DNA of 64,000 nt, taken from Streptomyces sp. NRRL F-6492. GTDB taxonomy: Bacteria > Actinomycetota > Actinomycetes > Streptomycetales > Streptomycetaceae. The notes beneath the pieces were generated by a model. It saw nothing but the letters and a program-made list of their open reading frames with translations, was not told the origin of the DNA and did no database searches. This document shows positions 19,814-27,867 of the stretch, piece by piece; position 1 is the first letter of the stretch; every line of letters begins with the position of its first letter. The stretch is from positions 98,737 to 162,736 of the forward strand of contig NZ_LGEG01000222.1 of the NCBI RefSeq assembly GCF_001280125.1. The letters run 5' to 3'. The position numbers and the translations under genes are program-made.

Positions 19814-20619
19814 TCAACGGCTCAGCGCCTGGTAGCGGCGGACCGCCAGGGGCAGGAAGAGCGCCACGAGGGCGAGCGGCCAGAGGACCGCCATCAGGAC
19901 GGCGTGCTGCTCGACCCAGGAGCCGCCGCCCGCGCCCGGGTTGCCGAAGAGCTCGCGGGTGGCCGACACGGTGGACGAGATCGGGTTCCAGGCGGCGACG
20001 GGCGCGAGCCAGGACGGCATCAGGGACGGCGCCACGTACACGCTGGAGAGCATCGTGACCGGGAACAGGACGACGTAGAGGGCGCCGGCCGTCTCCGTGT
20101 TCGGGACCACGAGGCCGCACCACACGCCCATCCAGATCAGGCTGAAGCGCAGCAGCAGGAGCAGTGCGAAGCCGAGGAGCGTGGCGCCGGGCCCGCCGTC
20201 CGAGGTCCAGCCGATGGCCAGGGCGGTGACGGCGAGGAGGGCGAGTTCGGCGGTGGCGATCAGGAGGTCGGACAGGGCGCGGCCGGTGGCGACGGCCGAG
20301 GGGGCCATCGGCATGGACCGGAAGCGGTCCACGACCCCCCTGCCGCTGTCGGAGGCGACGGCCGAGGCCGTGCCCATGAGCCCGAAGGCCATGGTCATGG
20401 TGAACATGCCGGGCATCAGGAACTCGCGGTAGTCGCCGTCGCCGGGCACGCGCATCGCGCTGCCGAAGACGAATCCGTAGAGCAGCACGGAGACGACGGG
20501 GAAGCCGAGCTGCCAGAGGATGGCGGTGGGGTTGCGGCGGTAGTTGAGCAGGGTGCGGCGGACGAGGGTGAGGCAGTCGGCGACGGCCCAGTAGGCGCGC
20601 CCGCCCGTGACGGGGGTGC

Positions 20620-20623
<4 letters not shown>
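19814..20623 (-). CDS. ABC-2 type permease of a drug exporter
   Basis: 269 residues with six membrane helices in the ABC-2/DrrB pattern: [20 protein letters not shown] before helix 1, [37 protein letters not shown], and a [15 protein letters not shown] stretch near the end. It forms the membrane part of a DrrAB-like exporter. The GTG at 20623 overlaps the ATPase stop by 4 bases (GTGA), so the two are coupled. The substrate is unknown; control by the divergent TetR is likely. Confidence 0.9.
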
Positions 20624-21681
<1,058 letters not shown>

Positions 21682-21721
21682 GGGGGCCTCCGGTCGGGTC
21701 GGCATCGCGGAACACTGAATC

Positions 21722-21736
21722 GAGTACACCGTACTC
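21722..21736. promoter_or_regulatory. TetR operator A of the ABC exporter locus
   Basis: GAGTAC-ACC-GTACTC, a perfect 6-bp-arm inverted repeat located 17 bases upstream of the alternative ATG of the ATPase gene. It is identical in sequence to operator B. Confidence 0.78.
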
Positions 21737-21742
21737 CATTAC

Positions 21743-21757
21743 GAGTACACCGTACTC
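21743..21757. promoter_or_regulatory. TetR operator B of the ABC exporter locus
   Basis: A second exact copy of GAGTACACCGTACTC, with its centre 21 bp (two helical turns) from operator A and its end 32 bases before the TetR ATG. Two dimers on the same face are expected to repress both divergent promoters. Confidence 0.78.
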
Positions 21758-21789
21758 AGTTCAAGAACGGCGCGCTTTAAAGTGGCCGC

Positions 21790-22533
21790 ATGACCAAGAG
21801 CAGCCTCGACCTCCTCTGGGGCACGGGCGAACGCCCCAGCCGCGGCCCCAAACCCGGTCTCACCGTCGACCGGATCGTCACGACGGCCGTCGCCCTCGCC
21901 GACGCGGAAGGGCTCGACGCCGTCTCGATGCGGCGGGTCGCGGGCGAGCTGGGGGTGGGCACGATGTCGCTCTACCGGTACGTCCCCGGCAAGACCGAGC
22001 TGCTCGACCTGATGCTCGACCGGGTCCAGGGCGAGGCCCTGCCCGCCGAACCGCCGGCCCCCACCGCCTGGCGGGACACCGTCACGGCCCTCGCCCGCAC
22101 CACCCTCGGCCTCTACCGGGCCCACCCCTGGCTGCTCCGGGTCAACCAGGCCCGCTCCGTCCTCGGCCCGAGCGCCCTGCGCGGCCTGGAGCTGTGCCTC
22201 TCGGGGCTCAAGGGGCCGCACGGCATGGGCCTGAGCGACCCCGAGACCATCTCGGTGATCATCACCGTACAGGGGTACGCGGCGGGCACCGCCCGCATGG
22301 AGCTCCAGGCCTCCGAGGCCGCGCGGGAGACCGGCATCGGCGACGACGCGTTCTGGGACGCGCAGCGGCCCTACCTGGAGCGGGCGATGCTCTCGGGCGA
22401 CTACCCGCTGATGGCGTCGCTCGCGGACGACACCTTCGCCCGCGAGACCGACCACTTCGCCTTCGGCCTCGAACGGCTCCTGGACGGCTTCGAGGCCCTG
22501 GTGGACCGACGGAAGGGGATCAGCGGCGCCTGA
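21790..22533 (+). CDS. TetR-family regulator of the ABC exporter
   Basis: 247 residues. The N-terminal HTH is clear (VTTAVALADAEGLDAVSMRR, VAGELGVGTMSLYRYVPGKT, residues 28-75). The C-terminal ligand domain looks like the TetR_C_1 class found in regulators of tetracycline or drug export (WRDTVTALARTTLGLYRAHP, FGLERLLDGFEALVD). ATG at 21790. It is divergent from the ABC exporter with two exact operators between them. Its 3' end overlaps the convergent secreted-protein gene by 14 bases. Confidence 0.9.
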   Translation: MTKSSLDLLWGTGERPSRGPKPGLTVDRIVTTAVALADAEGLDAVSMRRVAGELGVGTMSLYRYVPGKTELLDLMLDRVQGEALPAEPPAPTAWRDTVTALARTTLGLYRAHPWLLRVNQARSVLGPSALRGLELCLSGLKGPHGMGLSDPETISVIITVQGYAAGTARMELQASEAARETGIGDDAFWDAQRPYLERAMLSGDYPLMASLADDTFARETDHFAFGLERLLDGFEALVDRRKGISGA

Positions 22534-23527
22534 CCAGCCGCTTCCCGGCCACCACCAGGAGCGTGGCGCCGGCGAGCACGAGGAAGCCGACGGTGGCGTT
22601 CCCCTGCCCGCCCCCGCTCCCGCCTCCGCCCAGGGCCGCGGACGGCGACGCGGAGGCGCCGGGGGGCGCGGTGCCGCCGCCCGGGGTCTCCGCGTCCGGC
22701 CGCCCGCCCGACGGCGGCTCCACGCGCAGGACGCGGCTGCTCCTCCCCTCCGAGCCGAACATGAGGGCCGAGCCGTCCGCCGTGTACGTCACGGACTCCG
22801 CCTGCCCCTGGAAGGGAACCCCCACGGGCGCCCCCTCGCCTTCGGGGCGCCCGTCCTTCCACGCGTACTCCCGGGCGGTGAAGTAGCCGCGCAGGACGAG
22901 CCGGCCGCCGTCCGGGGAGAAGGCGCCGTCGGTCACCCACGGCACCTCGCCCACGCGCCGGAAGACGTTCGCCCCGGACGACGAGAGCCGCTCGGGCCCC
23001 GCGTACAGGCCGCCGCCGTCCTCGTTCTTGCTCGCGATGTACACCCGGCCGGTCTTCGGATGGACCATCAGGGCCTCGGCGTTGCGCGGCCCGTCGGCGT
23101 ACTTCACGACGTACTGCTTCGCCGCCACCTTCTGGTCCTTCAGGACCTTCGGCTCGGGGAAGCGGTAGATCCAGACGTGGTCCCAGGAGCCGTCGAGGTT
23201 GTCGCCGACGTCGCCCACGTAGACGTCCCCGTCGGGGCCGACGGAGATCGCCTCCATGTCGCGGGGGGTGCCGACCCCCTGCATGGTCAGGGTCGCGACC
23301 GTCTTCCCCGTACGGGAGTCGACGCCGTAGATCAGGGGCGCGTCCTGGTCGTTGTGCGTCCAGTAGATCCCGGGGTGGGCGCGGCTCGCGGCGAGGCCGC
23401 TGGACTCGGTGATCCGGGTGTCCTGGATCGTGAAGTCCCGGTCGGGCTCCTGCCCTTCGGCACGGGCATGACCGGCCGGGAGCAGCACCAGGGCCGCCGC
23501 GCCGAGGGCGCACAGAGCAGATCGCAT
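22520..23527 (-). CDS. Secreted, C-terminally anchored beta-propeller-like protein
   Basis: 335 residues. It has an N-terminal signal peptide (MRSALCALGAAALVLLPAGH, cut after ARA), a repeat-rich extracellular domain resembling a WD40/SdiA-regulated-like propeller (SSGLAASRAHPGIYWTHNDQ, VGPDGDVYVGDVGDNLDG, PDGGRLVLRGYFTAREYAW), a Gly/Ser/Pro linker and a C-terminal membrane helix followed by KRLVRRR. It should be displayed outside the cell with the tail in the membrane. Function unknown; no catalytic residues stand out. ATG at 23527. Confidence 0.8.
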   Translation of the reverse strand: MRSALCALGAAALVLLPAGHARAEGQEPDRDFTIQDTRITESSGLAASRAHPGIYWTHNDQDAPLIYGVDSRTGKTVATLTMQGVGTPRDMEAISVGPDGDVYVGDVGDNLDGSWDHVWIYRFPEPKVLKDQKVAAKQYVVKYADGPRNAEALMVHPKTGRVYIASKNEDGGGLYAGPERLSSSGANVFRRVGEVPWVTDGAFSPDGGRLVLRGYFTAREYAWKDGRPEGEGAPVGVPFQGQAESVTYTADGSALMFGSEGRSSRVLRVEPPSGGRPDAETPGGGTAPPGASASPSAALGGGGSGGGQGNATVGFLVLAGATLLVVAGKRLVRRR

Positions 23528-23596
23528 GCCCCCAGCCTGCCACGGGCGACGGGAACCCGGTTGACCATGATCGGGGACGCTGTCAGGGTCGCGTCC

Positions 23597-24436
23597 ATGC
23601 CTACCTTCCTCGCTCACGACGGCACGGAACTCGCTTACCACGCATCCGGATCCGGGGCCCCGCTGCTCTGCCTCCCCGGCGGCCCGATGCTGGACTCCGC
23701 CTATCTGGGCGACCTCGGCGGCCTCGCGGCCCACCGCCGCCTGATCCTGCTCGACCCGCGCGGCACGGGCGACTCCGCCGTGCCGGACGACCCGGCCTCG
23801 TACCGCTGCGACCGGCAGGTGGCGGACGTGGAGGCGCTGCGGACGCACCTCGGCCTCGACGCCGTCGACGTGCTCGGGCACTCGGCGGGCGCGAACCTGG
23901 CCGCCCTGTACACCGCCCGGCACCCCGGGCGCGTGGCCCGCCTGGTGCTCGTCACCCCCGGCACGGCGGCGGTGGCGCTGGACACGCCCCCGGAGGAGCG
24001 GCTCGCGGCGGCGCGGCTGCGGAGCGGGGAGCCGTGGTTCGGCCCGGCGTACGCGGCCCTGGAGGAGGTCACGGCGGGGCGGGGCACGGCGGAGACGTTC
24101 GAGGCGGTCGCGCCGTTCCTCCACGGCACCTGGGACGGGGCCGCGCGGGAGCGGCACGCCGAGGACCGCCGGCGGCGGAACGACGAGGCGGGGGCCCGCA
24201 CGAACGAGGGCGCCTTCGACCCGCCCGCCACGCGCGCGGTGCTCGCGGGGTTCGACCGCCCGGTCCTGGTCGTGGCGGGCGAGGGGGACGTGAACACCCC
24301 GCCGCCGACGGCCGCCGCGTACGCGGCCCTGTTCCCGAAGGCGGAACTGACCGTCCTGCCCGGGGCGGGCCACTTCCCGTGGCACGACGACGCGGAGGGC
24401 TTCGCGGGGGCGGTGGACGCCTTCCTCGCCGCCTGA
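23597..24436 (+). CDS. Alpha/beta hydrolase
   Basis: 279 residues. The fold is clear: LLCLPGGPMLDSAYLGDLGG (oxyanion region), the nucleophile elbow GHSAGANLAALY with Ser at about 96, an Asp in VLVVAGEGDVNTPP and the final His in PGAGHFPWHDD. It is proline-iminopeptidase/esterase-like in overall pattern; the substrate is not predictable. ATG at 23597, 69 bases from the divergent secreted-protein gene. Confidence 0.9.
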   Translation: MPTFLAHDGTELAYHASGSGAPLLCLPGGPMLDSAYLGDLGGLAAHRRLILLDPRGTGDSAVPDDPASYRCDRQVADVEALRTHLGLDAVDVLGHSAGANLAALYTARHPGRVARLVLVTPGTAAVALDTPPEERLAAARLRSGEPWFGPAYAALEEVTAGRGTAETFEAVAPFLHGTWDGAARERHAEDRRRRNDEAGARTNEGAFDPPATRAVLAGFDRPVLVVAGEGDVNTPPPTAAAYAALFPKAELTVLPGAGHFPWHDDAEGFAGAVDAFLAA

Positions 24437-24480
24437 GGTCCTCGCCGACCCCGCCTCGGAACCGTACGGGGTCCACCTCC

Positions 24481-24514
24481 GCGCCTCCGCCGTTTCCGCG
24501 CCTCCGCCGTTTCC
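24481..24514. repeat. 17-bp perfect tandem repeat
   Basis: gcgcctccgccgtttcc occurs twice head to tail (24481-24497, 24498-24514), with two more decayed copies up to about 24550. It is intergenic, between the hydrolase and the methyltransferase. Confidence 0.85.
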
Positions 24515-24594
24515 GCTCCTTCGCGGCCTCCGCTCCTTTGCCGTTTCCGCAACAGGACTGGCCCGGCGCGCAGGCGCTGCACGACGGTGGGGCC

Positions 24595-25281
24595 ATGACG
24601 GACGACACCGCAGCAGAAGCGCACCCCTCCGCCGACGCCCCCGCCGCCGACGGCTACGTCGGCGACCCCGCCGTGCGCGACGAGTGGGACACCCGCTACT
24701 CCGAGCGCCAACAGCTCTGGAGCGGGCGGCCGAACGGGGCGCTCGTCGCCGAGGTCGCCGACCTCTCCCCCGGACGCGCGCTCGACGTCGGCTGCGGCGA
24801 GGGCGCGGACGCCATCTGGCTCGCCCGCGCCGGCTGGGACGTCACCGCCCTGGAGGTCTCCGGGGTGGCCCTCGCCCGGGCCGCCGCCCACGCGCGGGAC
24901 GCCGGCGCCGGCGTCCGCTGGGTGCACGCGGGGCTGACCGAGGCGGCGCTCCCGCCCGCCTCCTTCGACCTGGTCTCCGCGCAGTACCCGGCGCTGCTCC
25001 GCACGCCGGGGTCGACGGCCGAGCACGCCCTGCTCGCCGCCGTCGCGCCCGGCGGCGTCCTCCTGCTCGTGCACCACGCGGGCGTGGACGGGCACCACGC
25101 CGAGCGGCAGGACGACGCCTTCGACCCCGCCGCCTACGTGTGGCCCTCGACGGTCGCCGCGCTCCTCGGGGACGACTGGCGGATCGAGGCGGACGAGGAA
25201 CGGCCCCGTGTGGCGCCCGAGGGCGGCGCGGGCGCCCACCACACCCACGACGTCGTCCTGCGGGCCCGCCGCCTGCGCTGA
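24595..25281 (+). CDS. Class I SAM-dependent methyltransferase
   Basis: 228 residues. Motif I, ALDVGCGEGADAIWLARAGW (about 63-82), and motif II/III regions (VTALEVSGVALARAAAHARD, FDLVSAQYPALLR) define a Rossmann-fold methyltransferase, of the small TehB/thiopurine-like kind. A 30-residue Ala/Asp/Pro-rich N-terminal tail precedes the fold. ATG at 24595. Substrate unknown. It is probably transcribed with the upstream hydrolase or on its own; the gap is 158 bases with repeats. Confidence 0.88.
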   Translation: MTDDTAAEAHPSADAPAADGYVGDPAVRDEWDTRYSERQQLWSGRPNGALVAEVADLSPGRALDVGCGEGADAIWLARAGWDVTALEVSGVALARAAAHARDAGAGVRWVHAGLTEAALPPASFDLVSAQYPALLRTPGSTAEHALLAAVAPGGVLLLVHHAGVDGHHAERQDDAFDPAAYVWPSTVAALLGDDWRIEADEERPRVAPEGGAGAHHTHDVVLRARRLR

Positions 25282-25351
25282 CGCGCGGACGGGCCCCGGG
25301 GGTGTTCCGGATCACAGCGGGCCCCGGAAGACGGTCCGCGATGATGTGACC

Positions 25352-26044
25352 ATGCGTTTTCTGTTCGTCGGCGACAGCATGACCATCGGACGCGCCGGCG
25401 ACTGGACCTGGCGCTACCGGATGTGGCAGCACCTGGAGACCGTCCTCCCGGGCGGGTACGAGATCGTGGGCCCGCGCACGGGCCTGTACGACCCGTCGGC
25501 CCCGGACGGCCCCCACGACGGCGAGGCGTACGCGGCGCCGGACTTCCCCGCCCCCGCCCGCCGTCACCTGGCCGGCTGGGGCGAGGGCTGGCTGCACATG
25601 GCGCCGGTGATCGGGGAGACGGTCGCGGCGGCCGGGGCGGACGTGCTCCTCGTCTCCCTCGGCCTGATCGACCTGGGCTTCTACACGAACAGCGACCAGA
25701 CGGACGAGAACGTCCGGGCCTTCGTCGGGGCCGCCCGCGCCGCGAACCCGCGCGTCCGGGCGGTCCTCCTCCCGGTCATCCCGAACGTCCGCGCCACCTA
25801 CGACGCCCCCTTCGCCGCCGAGTGCGCCCGCTTCAACGACCTCCTCGCGAAGGCCGTCGCCGACCTGGACACCCCCGCCTCCCCGCTGCTCCTGGGGACG
25901 GTCCCGGCGTCGTACGCCCTCCCCGCCGACACCTACGACGGCACCCACCCGGGCCCCACCGGCGAACACAAACTGGCGGCGGCCTTCGCGGACGCGATGC
26001 ACCGGGCGTGGGGCCTCGGCGGCCCGTACACCGCCCGGCCCTGA
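25352..26044 (+). CDS. SGNH/GDSL-type esterase
   Basis: 230 residues, no signal peptide. Block I MRFLFVGDSMTIGRAGDW (Ser9), block III region LVSLGLIDLGFYTN with the usual Asn/Asp variation, and block V DTYDGTHPGPTGEHKLAAAF with the Asp-x-x-His pair make a complete SGNH hydrolase. It should act as a cytosolic esterase or lipase. ATG at 25352. A perfect 15-bp-stem terminator follows 3 bases after the stop. Confidence 0.9.
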   Translation: MRFLFVGDSMTIGRAGDWTWRYRMWQHLETVLPGGYEIVGPRTGLYDPSAPDGPHDGEAYAAPDFPAPARRHLAGWGEGWLHMAPVIGETVAAAGADVLLVSLGLIDLGFYTNSDQTDENVRAFVGAARAANPRVRAVLLPVIPNVRATYDAPFAAECARFNDLLAKAVADLDTPASPLLLGTVPASYALPADTYDGTHPGPTGEHKLAAAFADAMHRAWGLGGPYTARP

Positions 26045-26046
26045 CG

Positions 26047-26082
26047 CCGGCCCCGGACCGGTCCGCGCCGGTCCGGGGCCGG
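26047..26082. terminator. Bidirectional terminator between esterase and aldo/keto reductase
   Basis: ccggccccggaccgg (26047-26061), loop tccgcg, ccggtccggggccgg (26068-26082): a perfect 15-bp stem between two convergent genes. Confidence 0.88.
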
Positions 26083-26087
26083 GAACG

Positions 26088-27077
26088 TCACCAGGCGAAG
26101 GCCTCCGGGGACGGCCCGGGGCCGGGGAAGACCTCGTCCAGGGCCGCCAGGAACTCCCCGTCCAGCTCGACCTCCAGGGCGCGCAGGGCGCCGGCCAGCT
26201 GCTCCGGGGTGCGGGGCCCGACGATCGGCCCCGTCACGCCGGGCCGGGTGAGCAGCCACGCCAGCCCGACCTCGCCCGGCTCCAGGCCGTGCTTGTCGAG
26301 CAGGTCCTCGTAGGCCTGGAACTGCGCCCGGGCGGCCGGGTCGGCGAGCGTGGCCGCCGCGCGCCCCTCCGTGCGCCGCTTGCCCTCGGCCTCCTTCTTC
26401 AGGACGCCGCCGAGCAGACCGCCGTGCAGCGGCGACCAGGGGATGACCCCGAGCCCGTACTCCTGCGCGGCCGGGATGACCTCCATCTCGGCGCGCCGCT
26501 CGAAGAGGTTGTAGAGGCACTGCTCGCTGACGAGCCCGACCGATCCGCGCCGGGCGGCGGCCTCGTTGGCCTGGGCGATCTTGTACCCGGGGAAGTTCGA
26601 GGACCCGGCGTACAGGATCTTGCCCTGCTGGATGAGCACGTCGACGGCCTGCCAGATCTCCTCGAAGGGAGTGGCGCGGTCGACGTGGTGGAACTGGTAG
26701 AGATCGATGTAGTCGGTGCCGAGCCGCTTGAGGCTGCCCTCGACCGCCCGCCGGATGTTGAGGGCGGAGAGCTTGTCGTGGTTGGGCCAGGCCTCGCCGT
26801 CGGCGCCCATGTTCCCGTACACCTTGGTGGCGAGGACGGTCTTGTCGCGGCGGCCGTGGCCCTGGGCGAACCAGGAGCCGACGATCTCCTCGGTCCGCCC
26901 CTTGTTCTCACCCCACCCGTACACGTTGGCGGTGTCGAAGAAGTTGAGCCCCGCGTCCAGCGCCGTGTCCATGATGGCGTGGCTGGTGGCTTCGTCCGTC
27001 TGGGGCCCGAAGTTCATCGTGCCGAGGACGAGGCGGCTGACCTTGAGTCCGGTGCGTCCGAGCTGCGTGTACTCCAT
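26088..27077 (-). CDS. Aldo/keto reductase
   Basis: 329 residues, complete AKR barrel. The catalytic set is visible: Asp48 and Tyr53 in FFDTANVYGWGENKGRTEEI, Lys in TVLATKVYG and His in DLYQFHHVD. NADPH-binding C-terminal signals (LTRPGVTGPIVGPRTPEQL) are present. It is similar to YhdN/Tas-like reductases; the substrate is an aldehyde or ketone not defined here. ATG at 27077 is chosen over a TTG at 27086 because homologues begin MEYTQLGRTGLKVSRL. Confidence 0.92.
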   Translation of the reverse strand: MEYTQLGRTGLKVSRLVLGTMNFGPQTDEATSHAIMDTALDAGLNFFDTANVYGWGENKGRTEEIVGSWFAQGHGRRDKTVLATKVYGNMGADGEAWPNHDKLSALNIRRAVEGSLKRLGTDYIDLYQFHHVDRATPFEEIWQAVDVLIQQGKILYAGSSNFPGYKIAQANEAAARRGSVGLVSEQCLYNLFERRAEMEVIPAAQEYGLGVIPWSPLHGGLLGGVLKKEAEGKRRTEGRAAATLADPAARAQFQAYEDLLDKHGLEPGEVGLAWLLTRPGVTGPIVGPRTPEQLAGALRALEVELDGEFLAALDEVFPGPGPSPEAFAW

Positions 27078-27130
27078 GGGGGACAAGCCAACTGCCTGGA
27101 GTGCGCTCGAAGCAAGCGCCCGCGCGCCGC

Positions 27131-27220
27131 CTACTGACCGGCCAGCGACGCCACCGCGATGATCGCGAACATCAGTACGAGCACACCGGCCATGATCCGG
27201 TTACGAGTCTTCGGGTCCAC
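27131..27220 (-). CDS. 29-residue single-pass membrane peptide
   Basis: GTG 27220 to TAG 27131 encodes VDPKTRNRIMAGVLVLMFAI followed by IAVASLAGQ: a short basic N-terminus and one membrane helix. Codon bias is normal. It sits just after the stop of thpR on the same strand (9 bases), so the two may share a transcript. Tiny proteins of this form recur in Streptomyces at this kind of position; function unknown. Confidence 0.6.
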   Translation of the reverse strand: MDPKTRNRIMAGVLVLMFAIIAVASLAGQ

Positions 27221-27229
27221 CCATCGAGG

Positions 27230-27814
27230 TTAACCCGGCCCGTCCCCGCCCCCGCCCAGGGGCCACCCCCCGGCCCTCTCGTACCGGGGCTGCTCCCCCC
27301 GCACCCCGCTCACCGGCAGGTTCGACCGCACCAGGGCCAGCTCGCCCACCTCCCACCGGCCGCCCTCGAACCCGTCGAGCACGTCCAGGAAGGGCCCGGT
27401 GTCCATCCCGTCGCCCCGCCCGCGGCCGACGGTCAGGTGGGCCCGGTACCGGCGGTGCTCCTCCATCGCGATCCCGGCCCGGCGCGCGGCCGCTTCGGAC
27501 CGCTCGGCGAGGAGCCGCAGCGCGTCCAGGTCCCCGGCGACCCCGGCCCACAGCGCCCGCCGCCCGAAGTGACCGCCCCCGTGGAGCCGCAGCGAGAACG
27601 GCGGCGTGCGGGACGCGGCCCGCTCCAGCCGGGCCCGCAGCTCGGGCAGCGCCGCGTCCTCCACCTCCCCCATGAAGGCGAGCGTGAGGTGCCATCCGGG
27701 CCGCGAGGTCCAGCGCACCCCCTCCGCCCCGGGCAGCCGGCGCAGCCGGTCGACGACGTGTCCGAGCTCGTCCAGCCGCTCCGGCGGCGGCAGGACGGCG
27801 GCGAAGAGCCTCAT
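27230..27814 (-). CDS. thpR: RNA 2',3'-cyclic phosphodiesterase (ThpR/LigT)
   Basis: 194 residues, 2H phosphoesterase fold. The two catalytic HxT motifs are HLTLAF (His42) and HLTVGR (His126). It begins MRLFAAVLPPPERLDELG, typical of ThpR, which opens 2',3'-cyclic phosphates of RNA to 2'-phosphates. The ATG at 27814 has no recognisable ribosome binding site, so it may be leaderless. Confidence 0.9.
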   Translation of the reverse strand: MRLFAAVLPPPERLDELGHVVDRLRRLPGAEGVRWTSRPGWHLTLAFMGEVEDAALPELRARLERAASRTPPFSLRLHGGGHFGRRALWAGVAGDLDALRLLAERSEAAARRAGIAMEEHRRYRAHLTVGRGRGDGMDTGPFLDVLDGFEGGRWEVGELALVRSNLPVSGVRGEQPRYERAGGWPLGGGGDGPG

Positions 27815-27831
27815 GGGAGGAGTCTGACAGC

Positions 27832-27859
27832 CCGCCGGCCCGGACCCCCGGACCGGCGG
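27832..27859. terminator. Stem-loop terminator after the FG-GAP protein gene
   Basis: ccgccggcccgg (27832-27843) pairs with ccggaccggcgg (27848-27859) with one mismatch, just beyond the stop of the leftward FG-GAP gene. Confidence 0.65.
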
Positions 27860-27867
27860 CACGCCCG

